Assembly: GCF_037975245.1 (NCBI RefSeq)
Contig: NC_092581.1
Coordinates: 6,105,501 to 6,169,500 of the forward strand
Length of the DNA: 64,000 nt
From: Apostichopus japonicus
Taxonomy: Eukaryota; Echinodermata; Holothuroidea; Aspidochirotida; Stichopodidae
Direction of reading: 5' to 3'
Shown: in pieces, positions 44,001 to 54,448 of the stretch
Position numbering within the stretch: the stretch's first letter is position 1
Layout of the letters: each line of letters begins with the position of its first letter
Position numbers and translations under genes: made by a program
The notes under the pieces: generated by a model
Told to the model about the DNA's origin: nothing
Databases searched by the model: none
Seen by the model: the letters and a program-made list of their open reading frames with translations, nothing else

Positions 44001-47000
44001 ATTGTTTATTACATCTCATGCTGTTCTTATACTACGACTATACCGCTCCCAAACGTAGATTTTGGAGCACTGTATAGTTAGGCAGATTATATTTCCATTT
44101 TAGGCACAGCAGATCATGAAATTGGTGTAAATCTCAGTAAACTGAACTGCCCATAGCAGGCACTCCTTATGGCATGAATTTCTGAACATTCAAAAAGGAA
44201 CATATTTACAGTTTTCATTGGAGATGTCACTGTCCTATCATACATCTCTTCAAAGAGGAATGTTTACAACAGTACAAAGATATAAACTGGTAAGTATTTA
44301 AACATGGTACAAAACTCAAATAATGACCTCTGGAAATTTTTTTTTTTTTAATATGTTCTAACAAATGTGACCAGCTTCTGTTAGGTGCAGAAATAAATAA
44401 CTCTTTTCTGCTGTTATGTGTCATTTTGTTTTGGCAGAAATAAAAGATTTTTTCCAAGAGGAGCAAACAGCCATGACAGAGTACTGTACATAAAACAGTA
44501 CCTTGAGCCTTCCATTCCATTGCAAACTACATGAACAAAAAAAACTACTGGCTGCAGTTTACTTAGCCCTGGGATGGTAAGCACTGTTCAATGTAATGCA
44601 ACTGAATACTGTCAAGCAGAAGTAAATATCTCCAACAAAAATACTGATATGCTTAACTACAGAAGATTTGCCATTCAAATTTCTATACCATGTTCATATA
44701 AAAAAAGCAACAAGTGAACATGTTCGTTTATGTTGCTGCAATGTTCATGCTGTATACCCTGGGCTGACCCTCTGTTTCTAGAAAAGATCGGAAACGATTA
44801 CAGACATCATTTTTCAACACCAGCTAGAGAATTCCCGAAACCCTACATGATTAACCATGAACAGTGTCATACACATACAATGTCTTTAACTCTTCACTAA
44901 TTGTTTTCACCAAGATTGAAAAGTTAACACGTCTTGAGAATGTTTGCGTCCACTCAGAAAACCATGCATCCCTACAGACCTCCATGAAAACATGCACTTT
45001 AAACTACCTCTGCAGGAAAGCACAATACTTAGTTATAATGACCACTGACAACCATCTGACTTGTGCACAAAAAAAATCAAATGATGAAAGCTGTAACTAG
45101 TATACAACAACAACATTTTTGCCAAATTTCTGAAGCGCGAAGTTTGCCGTAGACTAGTTATCATATAGTTACAAGTAGTTGCAATTAAACAACACCCTTT
45201 GTGTTCATTGAAAATTATAAATGCAAGAATGCTTCCAGACAAAGATATGGGCTATCAGCCGAGCAAAATCACAATTTAGAAACCACCATTGACTATTTAT
45301 CATGAAAATCTCTGTGATGGAATTGTTGTTAACAAAGTACATTCGTTAATTGTTATGATTAATTTGTTCATTGCGAACTATAGATGCAAGAATGTTTGCA
45401 GACAATGATATGGGCTACTAGCCAAGCTAATCAGAAGAAATTTAGAAACCACCATTGACTATTTTTATCATGAAAATCTCTGTAATGGAATTGTTGTTAA
45501 CGAAGTACTTGCGTTGATTGTTATCTTTTTTTCAAACAAATTCAATCATCTGTGTAAAGGATTCGAATTTTGGTTCTTTGTAGAAGAAGTTGTGGTTTTG
45601 AAAAGAAAGAAAGATATTCATTCAAACAATTGTTGTTTTTCATAGGCCTAGCTGTAAGTGTGTGTACTTGTGGGTTGGTCATGTACAAGTTATGCATGTA
45701 GATGTCACTGGAACCATAACACTGCATGCACCATTGCAACCTCCTTGCAATCATTCATACATGTAAATCAAGAAGGTTAATTGTTTAGATTAATGTTTAA
45801 TTCACATGGAATGGCATTAGCTGATAGCCCACTGATTATTGGGGTAAAGTGGGTCCAGTTTGGATATGTTAGGAAATTGAACAATTAATTTACTGGGGTG
45901 TCAGCCAGAAGTGACAGGACTTTGCAAAGCAAGACCAAACTTGCCTAAAATGAAGAGAAATCGCTTTGACAGAGATCTTTCAGTGCTCCTACCTTCATGT
46001 ACCGTAAAATGACAAGAACAACAACAATCTTGAACCGATATGATACCCTTTGGTTTTTGAAGTGGTTTAAGTAACAAACACTATTGACTCATTTTGCTCC
46101 AAGCGACCTTGTGTACTGCACTTTTACACATTTGACATTCGCCTATTATGAAAGTCCATAGGGCTATGTGTACTGAAGTCTCCATTTTCTTGTTCGTCGG
46201 AAAAGATGAGAGGAAAACCACCGTGAAGAATCGTGATCCTATATTGGCTGCAAACACAGCCTGTTACTGCACTTGCTATAAAAGACAGGCTTATGCAAAG
46301 TATTCCTTTACTTCAACCGGAACTGTTATAAAAAAACGTTTTCAAAAATATTTGGTACATACTAGTAGACTGAAGAAACGATTAATCCTCTTTTTCATCC
46401 TAGTTCGTTAACACACCATTTAATACTTTAATTGCTTCATTCCATTCGTAGAATGGTGCAATCATACCAAAATACCTGGAGGAGGTGAAAATTTGAGAGA
46501 GGCTGCTAAGTTGTACAGTTTTGCAGTAGTAGAAGAATATCTCTGGCTTGGACGATGCACATCAGGAATGTGATTGTAGCTGTTTATGAGAAAAAGTTTA
46601 ATTTCAATCCATCTCTATGTCCACAATTAAAAAAAAAACTGCTTGTACAACTATACAAAGAAACTTGGACAGAGATGACCTGTGATGAAGAGACATATAG
46701 AGGTGTTCAGGAATTTTATGTGCAAGGTCATTTAGGGACGATTTAGTTAATTCTTTGGAAATGCTTCTTCGTCCACGGACAGACATGTGGATGTATGTTA
46801 ACATGATCACCATTATTGTCAAGTATGAAGATGGTCATTCGGGGTCGGAGTTTTCAGAAATTTTATGTTAAAGGACTTCGGTCGATTCTTTAATTAACGG
46901 TTAGTTCAAAATCTTTATAAATTAATCTTTCTTGTGATTATTATAAGCAAGGAGCCAGGTAAACGGTCCATTTGCCCTAGTAAAATCATAGCATGTGACC

Positions 47001-49915
47001 TATAATTAAGTCAACTTTTGTTCAATTTTTTCCGTAGTAAAAACTGTTCAAGTGATTTTGTTTCCTTGTGCAAAAGTGCTGAACAAAGTCTTGCTATTCC
47101 CTGTTATACTTCACTGTTGAAGTCAAGCAATCTTCGGCATGTGACGATGGTAATGTGAAACATATGTCCTCAAAATTTTGACTTCAGTATTGCATTTCTT
47201 ATAAAAATTCATCGTATAAATATTTGAGGAATTAATTTAACTATTTTGCGAATGTTCATTTCTCAAAATTCAAAAGTAAGGAGACACAAATAAACTTTCA
47301 GTAGAATTAATTATGATGTTTTATAATTTTTGATTTGCCTTTCCATTATTTAAATGCATTGCAACTTTAATCGAGGATAAGGTGGTATACCCAATAGTAT
47401 AACAAGGAAAGTGGTGATTTAACCAGGAACGAGGTGGAAAATTCTTTGATATTAACCAGGGTAGTAGTCGCATCAATCAGGAAATGTGTAATTTAACCAG
47501 GAAAGAGGTGGAACGTTCTATGATATTAACCAGGATATTATTGGCACCAGCCAAGAAATGTTGGTTAATTTAACAAGGAAAGAGGTGAAATACCCATTGA
47601 TATCAACCAGGATAGTGGTAAATTCTAACCAGGAAATTTAACCAGGATATCCTGGTTATTTCTACCAGGATTTTGTTAAAGTCTCATTCACCAGGAAACC
47701 TGGTGAAAACAACCAGGATATGGAGGGTGGCATATAAACGCAGCTCCTGGTGAAAATTTCACCAGGTTGTTTTTAGAGTGTACCTTTAAATGGTTAGATC
47801 AGGTAACTATGTATATAGACCATGTACTCCGTCTATAGAACAATGTAACTTCATGGATACGGGACGTACTTTCATATGGGTAGATCATGTAACTCCATAT
47901 ATAGACCACGTACTCGGTCTATGGAACAATGTAACTTCAATGGATAAGGGACGTAACTTCATATGTGTTGATCATGTAACTATATATATATATAGTTCAC
48001 GTAATCCGTCTATAGAACAATGTCACTTCATTGATAAGGGACGTACATATGGGTACATCAAATAACTCCATATATAGACCATGTAACTCCGTATATAGAA
48101 CAATGTAGCTTCATGGATAAGGGACGTACCTCCATATGGGTAGATCATGTAACTAAATATATAGATCATGTAACTCTATATATAGACCATGTAACTTAAT
48201 GGATAAGGGACGTAACTTCATGTGGGTAGATCATATAAGTCCATATATAGACCATGTATCCTTGTATAGAACAATGTAATTTCATGGATAAGGGACGTAC
48301 CTTCATATGGGTTAATCATGTAACTCCCTTTATAGATCATGTAACTCAAGGGATATAGGGCATATACATTATTTGGGAGATCATTTAACTCTTCTTATAA
48401 ACCATGTTGCCCTCAGATCATCTACCTAGATGGTTAAATCTTGGAAGATGTACCACTGATGGGTAGATCATTTAACTCTCAAGACAGACCATGTTACCCC
48501 CAGAGTAAGTAAATCCATGGTTACAGAGTATGTAACGACATGGGTAGGGGAATATACCTCTTTTTGGTAAAACATGTTAAGGTCGTCTTTAGGTTCTCAT
48601 ATAGGCTATGTTGAGTACACCAAACGACCCCTTCAAAGATACAAGTGTCACGTTGTGAAAGACACATATGCACCAGATGCTTTTTTAGTTGGGTTGTAAC
48701 CTGCGTCAGAAGATCTCACTGGATCAAGTTCATTAGAAGTTCGTCGAAGTCTGCAACATGCACAGGTTCATATACGGTACACCATGGCATCCAAATTTAA
48801 TAATTCGGGACCGTGGACGTCATAATGTTTGCTCGATCGAACCAGGGAGTTGTTAGGGAACAAATCCCTGATTGAGATTTGTATACTGTTGATGTCGTGC
48901 AGCCAAACGGATCAGGGGGAAACATGACATATGCTAGATTGTGTGACTTACTTGTCAGCCATAGCACCACTCAGTATGCAGCCCAGCAAGACTCCAGCGA
49001 GGTTGACTGATTGAAGCACATTAGGGATCGACGATCTATCACAGACCAACTCCCACTGAAAGAAATGATCGTTTAAATGTAAATTTCACCTAAATCTCAT
49101 CAAACTCTTGTTGTTGATTGGATGAATGGACGGAGAGAACAAACGAACTGACTGATGGATGTATGGACAACACGGTCAAATTGTATCCCCCGAGGTGGGT
49201 CAGTATAACGTACTTGAATATGTTTCGCTGGCTGATAGTCGATTTCATTTGGCCACATGCTGTAAATACTAACCTCAGTAGCAAACATCTTTCATTCCAA
49301 ATGTATGGCATTATATTGTCTAACAAGTAGTAATCGACCTGGAAGCGAGTTATTTTATGACGGTAATCAGCCATATGGACATGTAGAGAAACCGTTTAAC
49401 CAAAATATTCCACTTAATTAGATTCTTAACATAACAACTCTAAACTGCGGCTGAAAGTCTCCTATGAAGACTGCTGACAGTGGAGGATATGTACTTACTT
49501 CTTCTGTTATCGTTTTGCGGTAGTTATTTCGTTCAAAATGCCAGCCCTCGTCACACGGTATGACGTCATCAATGTACGTCGATAAGTTATTTGATTCGTA
49601 TGCATCGCTTAAACTGATCCCAGAAAGGTTATATTTAAAACACTGTGGATCTAAATCATATTCGTCAAGATTTACAGGTGTAGATAAGTTTCGTTTCAAT
49701 TCGTCGCACTGACTTGCGTCCATCAGATATTGGCTGCAGTTCTCTGCTTCCCATTGGCTGACTTTACACCAATGGTCATTAGTCCCTGTCATGAAGAACT
49801 GAGCAAAAGTGATAAGACATCCCCCAAAAGATACAATGCAAATGAAAATGTATGTCCGAAGTTGGAACCAGTTTAAGCTCCCAATCTTTACCAATATTTC
49901 GTCGAAGTTGTCCAT
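25825..49915 (-). CDS. SLC22-family organic ion transporter, 8 coding exons found, one missing
   Basis: Coding exons in transcript order are 49915-49499, 49055-48952, 42359-42205, 41458-41290, 40806-40686, [one not found], 31712-31504, 27745-27637 and 26095-25825. Together they give 1555 nt. Hallmarks of the SLC22 major-facilitator family are visible: the N-terminal FDEILVKIGSLNWFQLRTY, a large Cys-rich extracellular loop with several NxS sites, WELVCD before helix 2, the DKIGRF loop, ESPRWLLSKKK after helix 6, FVYYGLSLG in helix 7, and LPETKGLPMPDTIED at the C-terminus. The usual length is about 550 residues, and the missing exon of roughly 80-110 nt would bring this copy there. Members move organic cations, carnitine or anions across the plasma membrane. 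Substrate cannot be told from sequence. Phases require the missing exon to be 2 modulo 3, so direct splicing of exon 5 to 31712 would shift the frame. Confidence 0.9.
26096..27636. other. SLC22-like intron 8
   Basis: No exon or complete mobile element recognised. A CAGGGTTGCCAG sequence at about 27139 resembles a hAT terminus, but no matching second end was found. Confidence 0.4.
27637..27745 (-). CDS. SLC22-like, coding exon 8 (helix 10)
   Basis: The acceptor TTCTCTGTAG precedes 27745 and the donor GTGAGT follows 27637. It encodes LGPIRVIFGMIGKFAITASF and IYVHTAEIFPTPLR, the conserved helix 10-11 region. Confidence 0.92.
28095..29142. repeat. 40-bp minisatellite in SLC22-like intron 7
   Basis: About 26 copies of a 40-bp AT-rich unit containing TAAATTAGTAAAGCATATTA and ATAGGCATACATTCTAAG, with variants AAATAGG, ATTAGG and TAGGCCT. 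It sits between the exons at 27745 and 31504. Confidence 0.95.
29143..31503. other. Remainder of SLC22-like intron 7
   Basis: AT-rich sequence with no exon, RNA gene or bounded mobile element that I can support. Confidence 0.4.
31504..31712 (-). CDS. SLC22-like, coding exon 7 (helices 7-9)
   Basis: The acceptor GGTTTCAG precedes 31712 and the donor GTACGT follows 31504. It encodes FVQSFVYYGLSLG, FCLSGAVEIPAYTAS and FSMTYLGRKIS. The first base should complete a Trp codon begun in the preceding exon, as in other SLC22 genes. Confidence 0.9.
31713..33942. other. SLC22-like intron expected to contain the missing exon
   Basis: The exon joining 40686 to 31712 should carry a segment like LxDLFRTPxxRRRTLxxxFxW. 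No such sequence with proper splice sites was found here. The only resemblance is the stretch just upstream of 31712, which reads RRNAVITFIW in frame, separated from exon 7 by 18 nt (31713-31730). Confidence 0.45.
33943..35943. repeat. 27-bp satellite array, block 1
   Basis: About 74 copies of a 27-bp unit (TAATGGTACTATGTAACC plus TGTATACTG). Because 27 is a multiple of three and several frames lack stops, long spurious frames (MVLCNLYTV repeated on +, YRLHSTITV on -) run through it. Variant units recur with 162-bp (6-unit) spacing. Confidence 0.95.
35944..37038. repeat. 1.1-kb spacer between satellite blocks, copy 1
   Basis: Non-satellite sequence with G- and C-runs near its ends, GGCTACGCGCCTG near 36630 and a segment at 35990-36110 related to the dispersed repeat at 57.8 kb. 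It is almost identical to 38704-39805 apart from homopolymer lengths. It probably began as one or more mobile-element insertions in the satellite. Confidence 0.85.
37039..38703. repeat. 27-bp satellite array, block 2
   Basis: About 61 copies. The second half repeats, unit by unit, the variants found in 34793-35943, including the irregular units near 38075 and 38195, which shows duplication of the whole block. Confidence 0.95.
38704..39805. repeat. 1.1-kb spacer between satellite blocks, copy 2
   Basis: Near-identical copy of 35944-37038, offset by about 2760 bp. Differences seen are mainly in G-run and C-run length. Confidence 0.9.
39806..40443. repeat. 27-bp satellite array, block 3
   Basis: About 24 copies. 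It begins with the same order of variants as block 2 and then decays (CTGAAATGG, CTGTTATGG, GTAGTTGTAC) before unique sequence resumes 240 bp from SLC22-like exon 5. Confidence 0.95.
40686..40806 (-). CDS. SLC22-like, coding exon 5 (ESPRWL loop)
   Basis: The acceptor TGCTAAG precedes 40806 and the donor GTAAGT follows 40686. It encodes ESPRWLLSKKKFVHAEKVI and the cytoplasmic loop after helix 6, ending in phase 0. The polypyrimidine tract is weak but the family motif is unmistakable. Confidence 0.9.
41290..41458 (-). CDS. SLC22-like, coding exon 4 (helices 5-6)
   Basis: The acceptor CATTACAG precedes 41458 and the donor GTGAGT follows 41290. It encodes TEVVGADVRVYFGVF, LWYFFALGYF and helix 6 to FLTPFIG. 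Confidence 0.92.
42205..42359 (-). CDS. SLC22-like, coding exon 3 (helices 3-4)
   Basis: The acceptor TTGTTGTCAG precedes 42359 and the donor GTACGT follows 42205. It encodes IGRFYTIAICTVLTG, the YAMLRFTVG segment and the start of helix 4. Phase matches both neighbours. Confidence 0.92.
42650..42803. repeat. ~85-bp tandem repeat, left part
   Basis: About two units with ACTCCGTCTATA, AACAATGTAACTTCATGGAT and GGGACG. The same unit resumes at 47781, so the array was split by the element between. Confidence 0.85.
42804..47780. mobile_element. ~5-kb TIR DNA element with CCTGGT-rich ends
   Basis: The terminal inverted repeat CACTCTAAAAACAACCTGGT occurs at both ends, followed by GAAA. Many CCTGGT/ACCAGG hexamers follow inside, over about 140 bp on the left and 380 bp on the right. 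By comparison with the surrounding tandem repeat the empty site was GGGACGTACC, which fits a TA target (left flank AA, one change). No intact transposase is visible. The interior holds a damaged coding exon at 43110 and a ~165-bp tandem duplication at about 45240-45500. Confidence 0.75.
43110..43251 (+). pseudogene. Damaged coding exon inside the ~5-kb element
   Basis: ATG opens MADDEVKFMLDQWGMSYPK, then a stop. One base further on, the frame reads ECLFKGKGGIPGSCLFSHFC and stays open to a GTAAGT donor at 43252. This looks like a first exon broken by a 1-nt insertion. The start resembles the short helical N-termini of some transposon-encoded proteins, but I cannot name a family. Confidence 0.35.
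47781..48400. repeat. ~85-bp tandem repeat, right part
   Basis: About seven diverged units with AACTTCATGGATAAGGGACG and GTAGATCATGTAACTCCATA, spacing 83-92 bp, fading out by about 48560. Confidence 0.85.
48401..48951. other. SLC22-like intron 2, proximal part
   Basis: Decayed copies of the ~85-bp repeat to about 48560, then unique sequence with no recognised feature up to exon 2. Confidence 0.4.
48952..49055 (-). CDS. SLC22-like, coding exon 2 (helix 2)
   Basis: The acceptor TTTCTTTCAG precedes 49055 and the donor GTAAGT follows 48952. It encodes WELVCDRSSIPNVLQSVNLA and helix 2 up to the MADK of the DKxGR loop. Confidence 0.92.
49499..49915 (-). CDS. SLC22-like, coding exon 1
   Basis: ATG is at 49913-49915 and the donor GTAAGT follows 49499. 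It encodes helix 1 and the extracellular loop with Cys pairs and NCS/NLS sites, ending before the conserved Trp. A tract reading TTTTGGTAG just upstream (AG at 49934-49935) suggests a spliced 5' UTR. Confidence 0.92.
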
Positions 49916-50114
49916 TGTGGAAGCTTCGAGAATCTACCAAAACAACCAGAAAACATAAACGTTTTAGTGGTTTCCGATGCCCTAACATATAATAGTGTAT
50001 TGAGCCTTAAGGCTGGCGCCAACTGTGCGACCATTTGCTGCGAGCGCTTGAGATCTGTGAGCGATCGAGCGTGAGCACTGATCGCAAGCGATCACTTGCG
50101 AGCAAAGGTATCGT

Positions 50115-50523
50115 AATACATTATACATAGACTGATTGCGATGACGTTATGCATACAAACAGCAAAAGTTAAACACGTTGAGCCGTGTGTAGATATCAGG
50201 TCCCGTGTAGCCCTTATCGCAAGCAGATCGCTGATTGGTAAAGGCTGCAAATTTGCCTATATAACAGTGTGTAAGCGACAGCGACCTCACGAAACCAACT
50301 TTCGCAAACTCTGCGATCGGTCTTGCAACCACCTTGCGATCACTTGCGGAAGTCGCGGAAGTTTTGAACACGTTTGAAACTTTGCGACCAAATGCGATCT
50401 TGTCTGCGGACAGCGATCACCTACAACCATTCTCGACCGATCCTCGCACACTTGGCTTAAAGCCTGTCGCTGTTTTGTTGTTTGTATGCATAACGTCATT
50501 GCAGTCAGTCTATGTATAATTTA
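50115..50523. repeat. Second inverted repeat nested in the Harbinger derivative
   Basis: ATACATAGACTGATTGCGAT, GACGTTATGCATACAAAC near 50120-50160 is repeated inverted near 50475-50520 with few changes. The segment may be a separate MITE inserted in the Harbinger copy or a fold-back rearrangement of it. Confidence 0.55.
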
Positions 50524-50605
50524 TTGTTGAATAGAACTCTATGAACACTATGCCGAGAGCCAGGAGGGCTGCACTTGTCCTGGAGGTTGAACGACAGAAA
50601 AGAAT

Positions 50606-50960
50606 TGTGGAGGTATAGGTCCAACTTTTTCCAAAAGTTCCTGGAAAATTTCAGGGCACATACGCTGGAAAGCAATACATCCTGGGACATCTTATACTAC
50701 CAGTTCCTGCATGAAGGTTTCCTAATGCCCGAATAATTCTCTTCGCAGCAGCCTTGGGCGGGCCCAGAAACCACGAGTGCGCTGGCGGTCCCTGCAACGT
50801 CTGTGACGTCTCAACAGTTCCACAGCTGCAGCCACAACAGTGGCACGACGTCGGTGTTGAAGCACGAAGTGTTGGTCACCCTTTACCACAAAGTCTTGAA
50901 GCATGACTGAAGATCTAAAAACTTGCTGGTACCCCCAGGCAGCAAAGAGGCGCAAGCATT
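50606..50960 (-). pseudogene. Harbinger transposase fragment
   Basis: The minus strand reads RGFWARPRLLRRELFGH (50722-50780), then after a frameshift FQRMCPEIFQELLEKVGPI (50610-50675). These correspond to the WVRP-L-RR and RM-PE-FxELLxxVGP segments at the N-terminus of PIF/Harbinger DDE nucleases. The catalytic part is deleted, so the copy is non-autonomous. Confidence 0.75.
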
Positions 50961-51121
50961 GTTCATAAAAAGTGCACGAGCGATCGCATAGTGTACGATA
51001 CCTGTGCTCGCAAGTGATCGCTTGCGATCAGTGCTCGCGCTCGGTCGCAGGAGAACACGGTGACCTTGGATCGCACACAGATCTCAAGAGCTAAAGGCCG
51101 CATAGTGGGCGCCAGGCTTTA

Positions 51122-51880
51122 CATGTTAAATATTCATGAACTTGCGTACACCAAAATAAAGAAGGATTATGTATTGACTAACGCGGCAAAATGATTAGGA
51201 AGGTACCAGGAATCAGTTATCATGTAGACAAAGTCTATTAAGTGACGTATAAAAACAGATAAATTTATGAATATTAATGAGATCACATTTTGTGATCTCA
51301 TAAGCATGTACTGTGTCTATATAGTGTATTATACTGTTACTTCTACGAATAAATGTGTGTAGAAAGCTAAATAGACATACTATTTTAGAGATATCTGATT
51401 AAGAAGATTATATTATCTGATTAATATTCATGATATGCACACAAAAAACAGCACAGTTGTTTGTATGAACGTAGTATGACAAACCTTATACATATGTCAA
51501 GGATGAAAATCACGGAACAGTTGGTTCTTGTGTTGTGTTTACAAAGCAATTTCTGCAATTTGATGAATATTAATGACATAAAGCAGCTTATTATGTACTA
51601 TCATCACCACCAAAGTTTCAGTACGTTACGCTGTGACCATTCCTTAATAACCACGGCATTGGAACCAAACACTATCTACTCATCACAGGCACCTACCTAA
51701 TGAATATTACATTGATTCAACCTGTGGTTGTTGAGATATCATGTTCACCAGCTAGATTCGACAGTTTCCCATAAAGCCAACCCCATCATGAATATTAATA
51801 AGGCAAACTTGTTGCTGCAAATACCATGCATATGTATATAGTTACATCGACATACCAAGTTTAAACACAAGAGCCCAATG
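51122..51880. other. Intergenic, AT-rich
   Basis: No gene. The 51690-51830 part (ACATTGATTCAAC, GACAGTTTCCCATAAAGCC) has a diverged relative at 53970-54100, which suggests an old dispersed repeat. Confidence 0.4.
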
Positions 51881-52766
51881 GTACGGAGAGTCAAACGTTC
51901 CATAAATGTCGAAAAAGAAAGTGAAGTGTCCAAGTTAATATATTTATGTCCAAATCGATATCAACATGTTACAATTCGATATCAACATGTTACAATTCCA
52001 TATGGCCAAAGTGATTTATTCATGTGCAAAGACAAAAGGATAATTCCTGTAGTTGCATTGGACCCTTTATACATTGCATAAAACAAAAAATACCATCGAC
52101 GACTTTTATCTGTACCGAGCCCCACACAACAGCTATAAAGGGCCCATGGCCCACACATGATTTGATTATGTTAACAAAAAGCAGGATAAATCTTTTAGAG
52201 GTGTTGGCTCTATTTGGACATTGCGGTATTCAAAAATACCAACGAATTCAGTTTTTAACTATAACGGGACCCATGCAGCAACCTCAAAGGCCCAATTGCC
52301 CACACAGGAATTAATCATGTGAAAATAGACAAAGGGCCCAAAAATTGCACTAAGGCATCAACGTGATCCCTTTGGCTTGAATATTTTATTTCCTTCTCTC
52401 AACATGCTGACACAAGTTTTGGACATTCTCATATAAATCTCGACATATTGATACAGTTTTGGGCATTAACGAAACGTTGGCGCGCGCCGATATTCCAAAA
52501 TTATAGCACGACGTCAATATTGTATCTAGCAAGCAATGTTGACATGACCAACGTAGTAGTGGCATGCTGTTACAAGTTTTCGACATGCTGATGTTGAATT
52601 TGACATGTTGATAGACGCAATGACATATTTGGTAATTTGTTTCGACATGTTCATATGGAATTGTAACATGTTGATATCGAATTGGACATATATATATATA
52701 TATATATATTAACTTGGACACTTCACTTTCTTTTTCAACATTTATGGAACGTTTGGCTCTCCGTAC
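51881..52766. mobile_element. Inverted-repeat (fold-back) element, 886 bp
   Basis: The left end GTACGGAGAGTCAAACGTTC and the right end are inverted copies over about 125 bp (GAAAAAGAAAGTGAAGTGTC, GATATCAACATGTTACAATT). A possible 4-bp duplication AATG flanks it (51877-51880, 52767-52770). The right arm contains an expanded TA run and several GACATGTTGATA repeats. No transposase was seen. Confidence 0.65.
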
Positions 52767-52770
52767 AATG

Positions 52771-54190
52771 GCACTATGGTTCCTTGCTTGTGAGGAATAT
52801 TAACAAGGGAGCAGCACTGTCCTAAAATTGTTATGTGGTCCGATGAACACACAATATTATTGCCAAAAATATCACAAATCAACCGTTGGTCCTTTTGAAA
52901 ACCTGTTGAGGGCCAGGTGTCTGATATCATCAACAGTTGGCTCTTTTTACAGAACTCACAGAATCATCCTAGTATCTTATTAAGAATTTTAACAAAACTA
53001 AACAAAACCAGATTTCTAATAACTTAGCACACAAAGGTTGCAGAGAGTCAACTTATGGACAATTTAGATCGGAATATGGCCACGAAAATTCAAATAATCA
53101 ACTTGAAAGAAGCTAATACAGTTCACCAGAAGTCAACCTGAGGTCAAAGGTCAGATGTAGTTTGACACGCTGATTTAAAAAGCAACATGACAAGTCTGTA
53201 CGACCATCCTAACTGTACTTACTTAAAAAAAAAAACCTTGATCTCTGATAACTTCGCACACAGAGGTCGCACAGGGGTCAACCCATGGCCAATTTTGATC
53301 GGAAGGTACCTTTGAGATCCGATTATGGCCATGAAAATTCAAATAACCAAATAAACTTCTACAGGTCACCGGAGGTCAACCTGAGGTCAAAGCTCACATA
53401 GATACAGGTCGACTTTTGGATTACAAGAGCGTAACTCCCAAACTTGACGGACACTTTGTTCTCAAGTTATTTCAAGAATACTAGTTTGTGACCACTAATT
53501 GACCTTTGTTGACCTTGTATCACATGACCGTTATGTTTGGAAATGATCCCTTACCCCATTCACAACTACTCCCAAATATCAACCATGTCGGACCCTGTCA
53601 ATGGGAGTTATTGCTGTTTTCAATATTTTGTTTGTTGGCCTCTAACTGACCTTTGGTGACCTTCACAGGCACCAAAACCAATAGGGCACACCTCCTCACT
53701 ATCTCGGATCTATATACCAAGTTTGAGTTTAGTCCAACTTTCCCATGTTGAGTTACAGTGTACCCAAGCAAGTGTCACAGAGGCACACAGACACGCACAC
53801 ACACAAACGCAAACCTGACTACATAGGTTCCTTTTGCAAGGAACCAGAAATCGGACATACAGTTGCAGAGATTTTGACATTTTAAGAATTTTATGATAAG
53901 CCCTTGAACACTTATTAATATTCTTGAGATGGGAATCATGTAATAGGCTATGTCGTATGTCATCATACTACCAAGTATCACATTGATTCAACTTGAGTTG
54001 ATTGAGACATCGTGTTACAAGCTGTTCTGACAATTTCCCATTAAGCCCCATCCAGTGATGAATATTAAAGAAGTAAAATTATTGTTGCAAAGAACATTTC
54101 TTACATCACCATACCCAATTGAACAGATACTGACATTTTCAAATTTTACGTTTGGCCTCGCCCACTCATTATTATGCAATATAGCCCTTG
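52771..54190. other. Old dispersed repeats, no gene
   Basis: Two diverged tandem copies of a ~230-bp segment (about 53025-53160 and 53245-53395, both with GCACACA, ATTTTGATCGGAA-like, CAACCTGAGGTCAAAG). Then comes TGACCTTTGTTGACCTT and CCCAACTTTCCCATGTTGAG-like sequence typical of degraded interspersed repeats. Confidence 0.45.
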
Positions 54191-54191
54191 C

Positions 54192-54448
54192 AGGCAAGCA
54201 AGCAAGCGAGCGAACAAGAAGCGAGCGAGCAAGCGAGCGAGCAAGCGAACAAGAAGCGAGCGAGCAAGCGAGCGAGCAAGCAAGCGAGCAAGCAAGCGAG
54301 CAAGCAAGCGAGCAAGCAAGCGAGCAAGCAAGCGAGCGAGCAAGCAAGCGAGCAAGCGGGCAAGCGGGCAAGCGGGCAAGCGGGCAAGCGAGCAAGCAAG
54401 CGAGCAAGCGAACAAGCGGGCAAGCGAGCAAGCGAGCAAGCGAGCAAG
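54192..54448. repeat. (AAGC/GAGC)n tetranucleotide array
   Basis: Uninterrupted alternation of AAGC, GAGC, GAAC and GGGC. It is open in several frames on both strands (Ala/Ser/Glu/Gln or Leu/Ala/Cys/Arg runs), none of which is a gene. Confidence 0.95.

Larger units (their letters stand above)
50010..51118. mobile_element. PIF/Harbinger deletion derivative
   Basis: The element starts AGGCTGGCGCC and ends in the inverted copy GGCGCCAGGCT, flanked by TTA on both sides (50007-50009 and 51119-51121), the classic Harbinger target duplication. The inverted repeats stay similar for more than 100 bp (CTTGAGATCTGTG, CACTGATCGCAAGCGATCAC). Its left end is only 94 bp upstream of the SLC22-like ATG, so it forms part of that promoter region. 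Confidence 0.88.
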
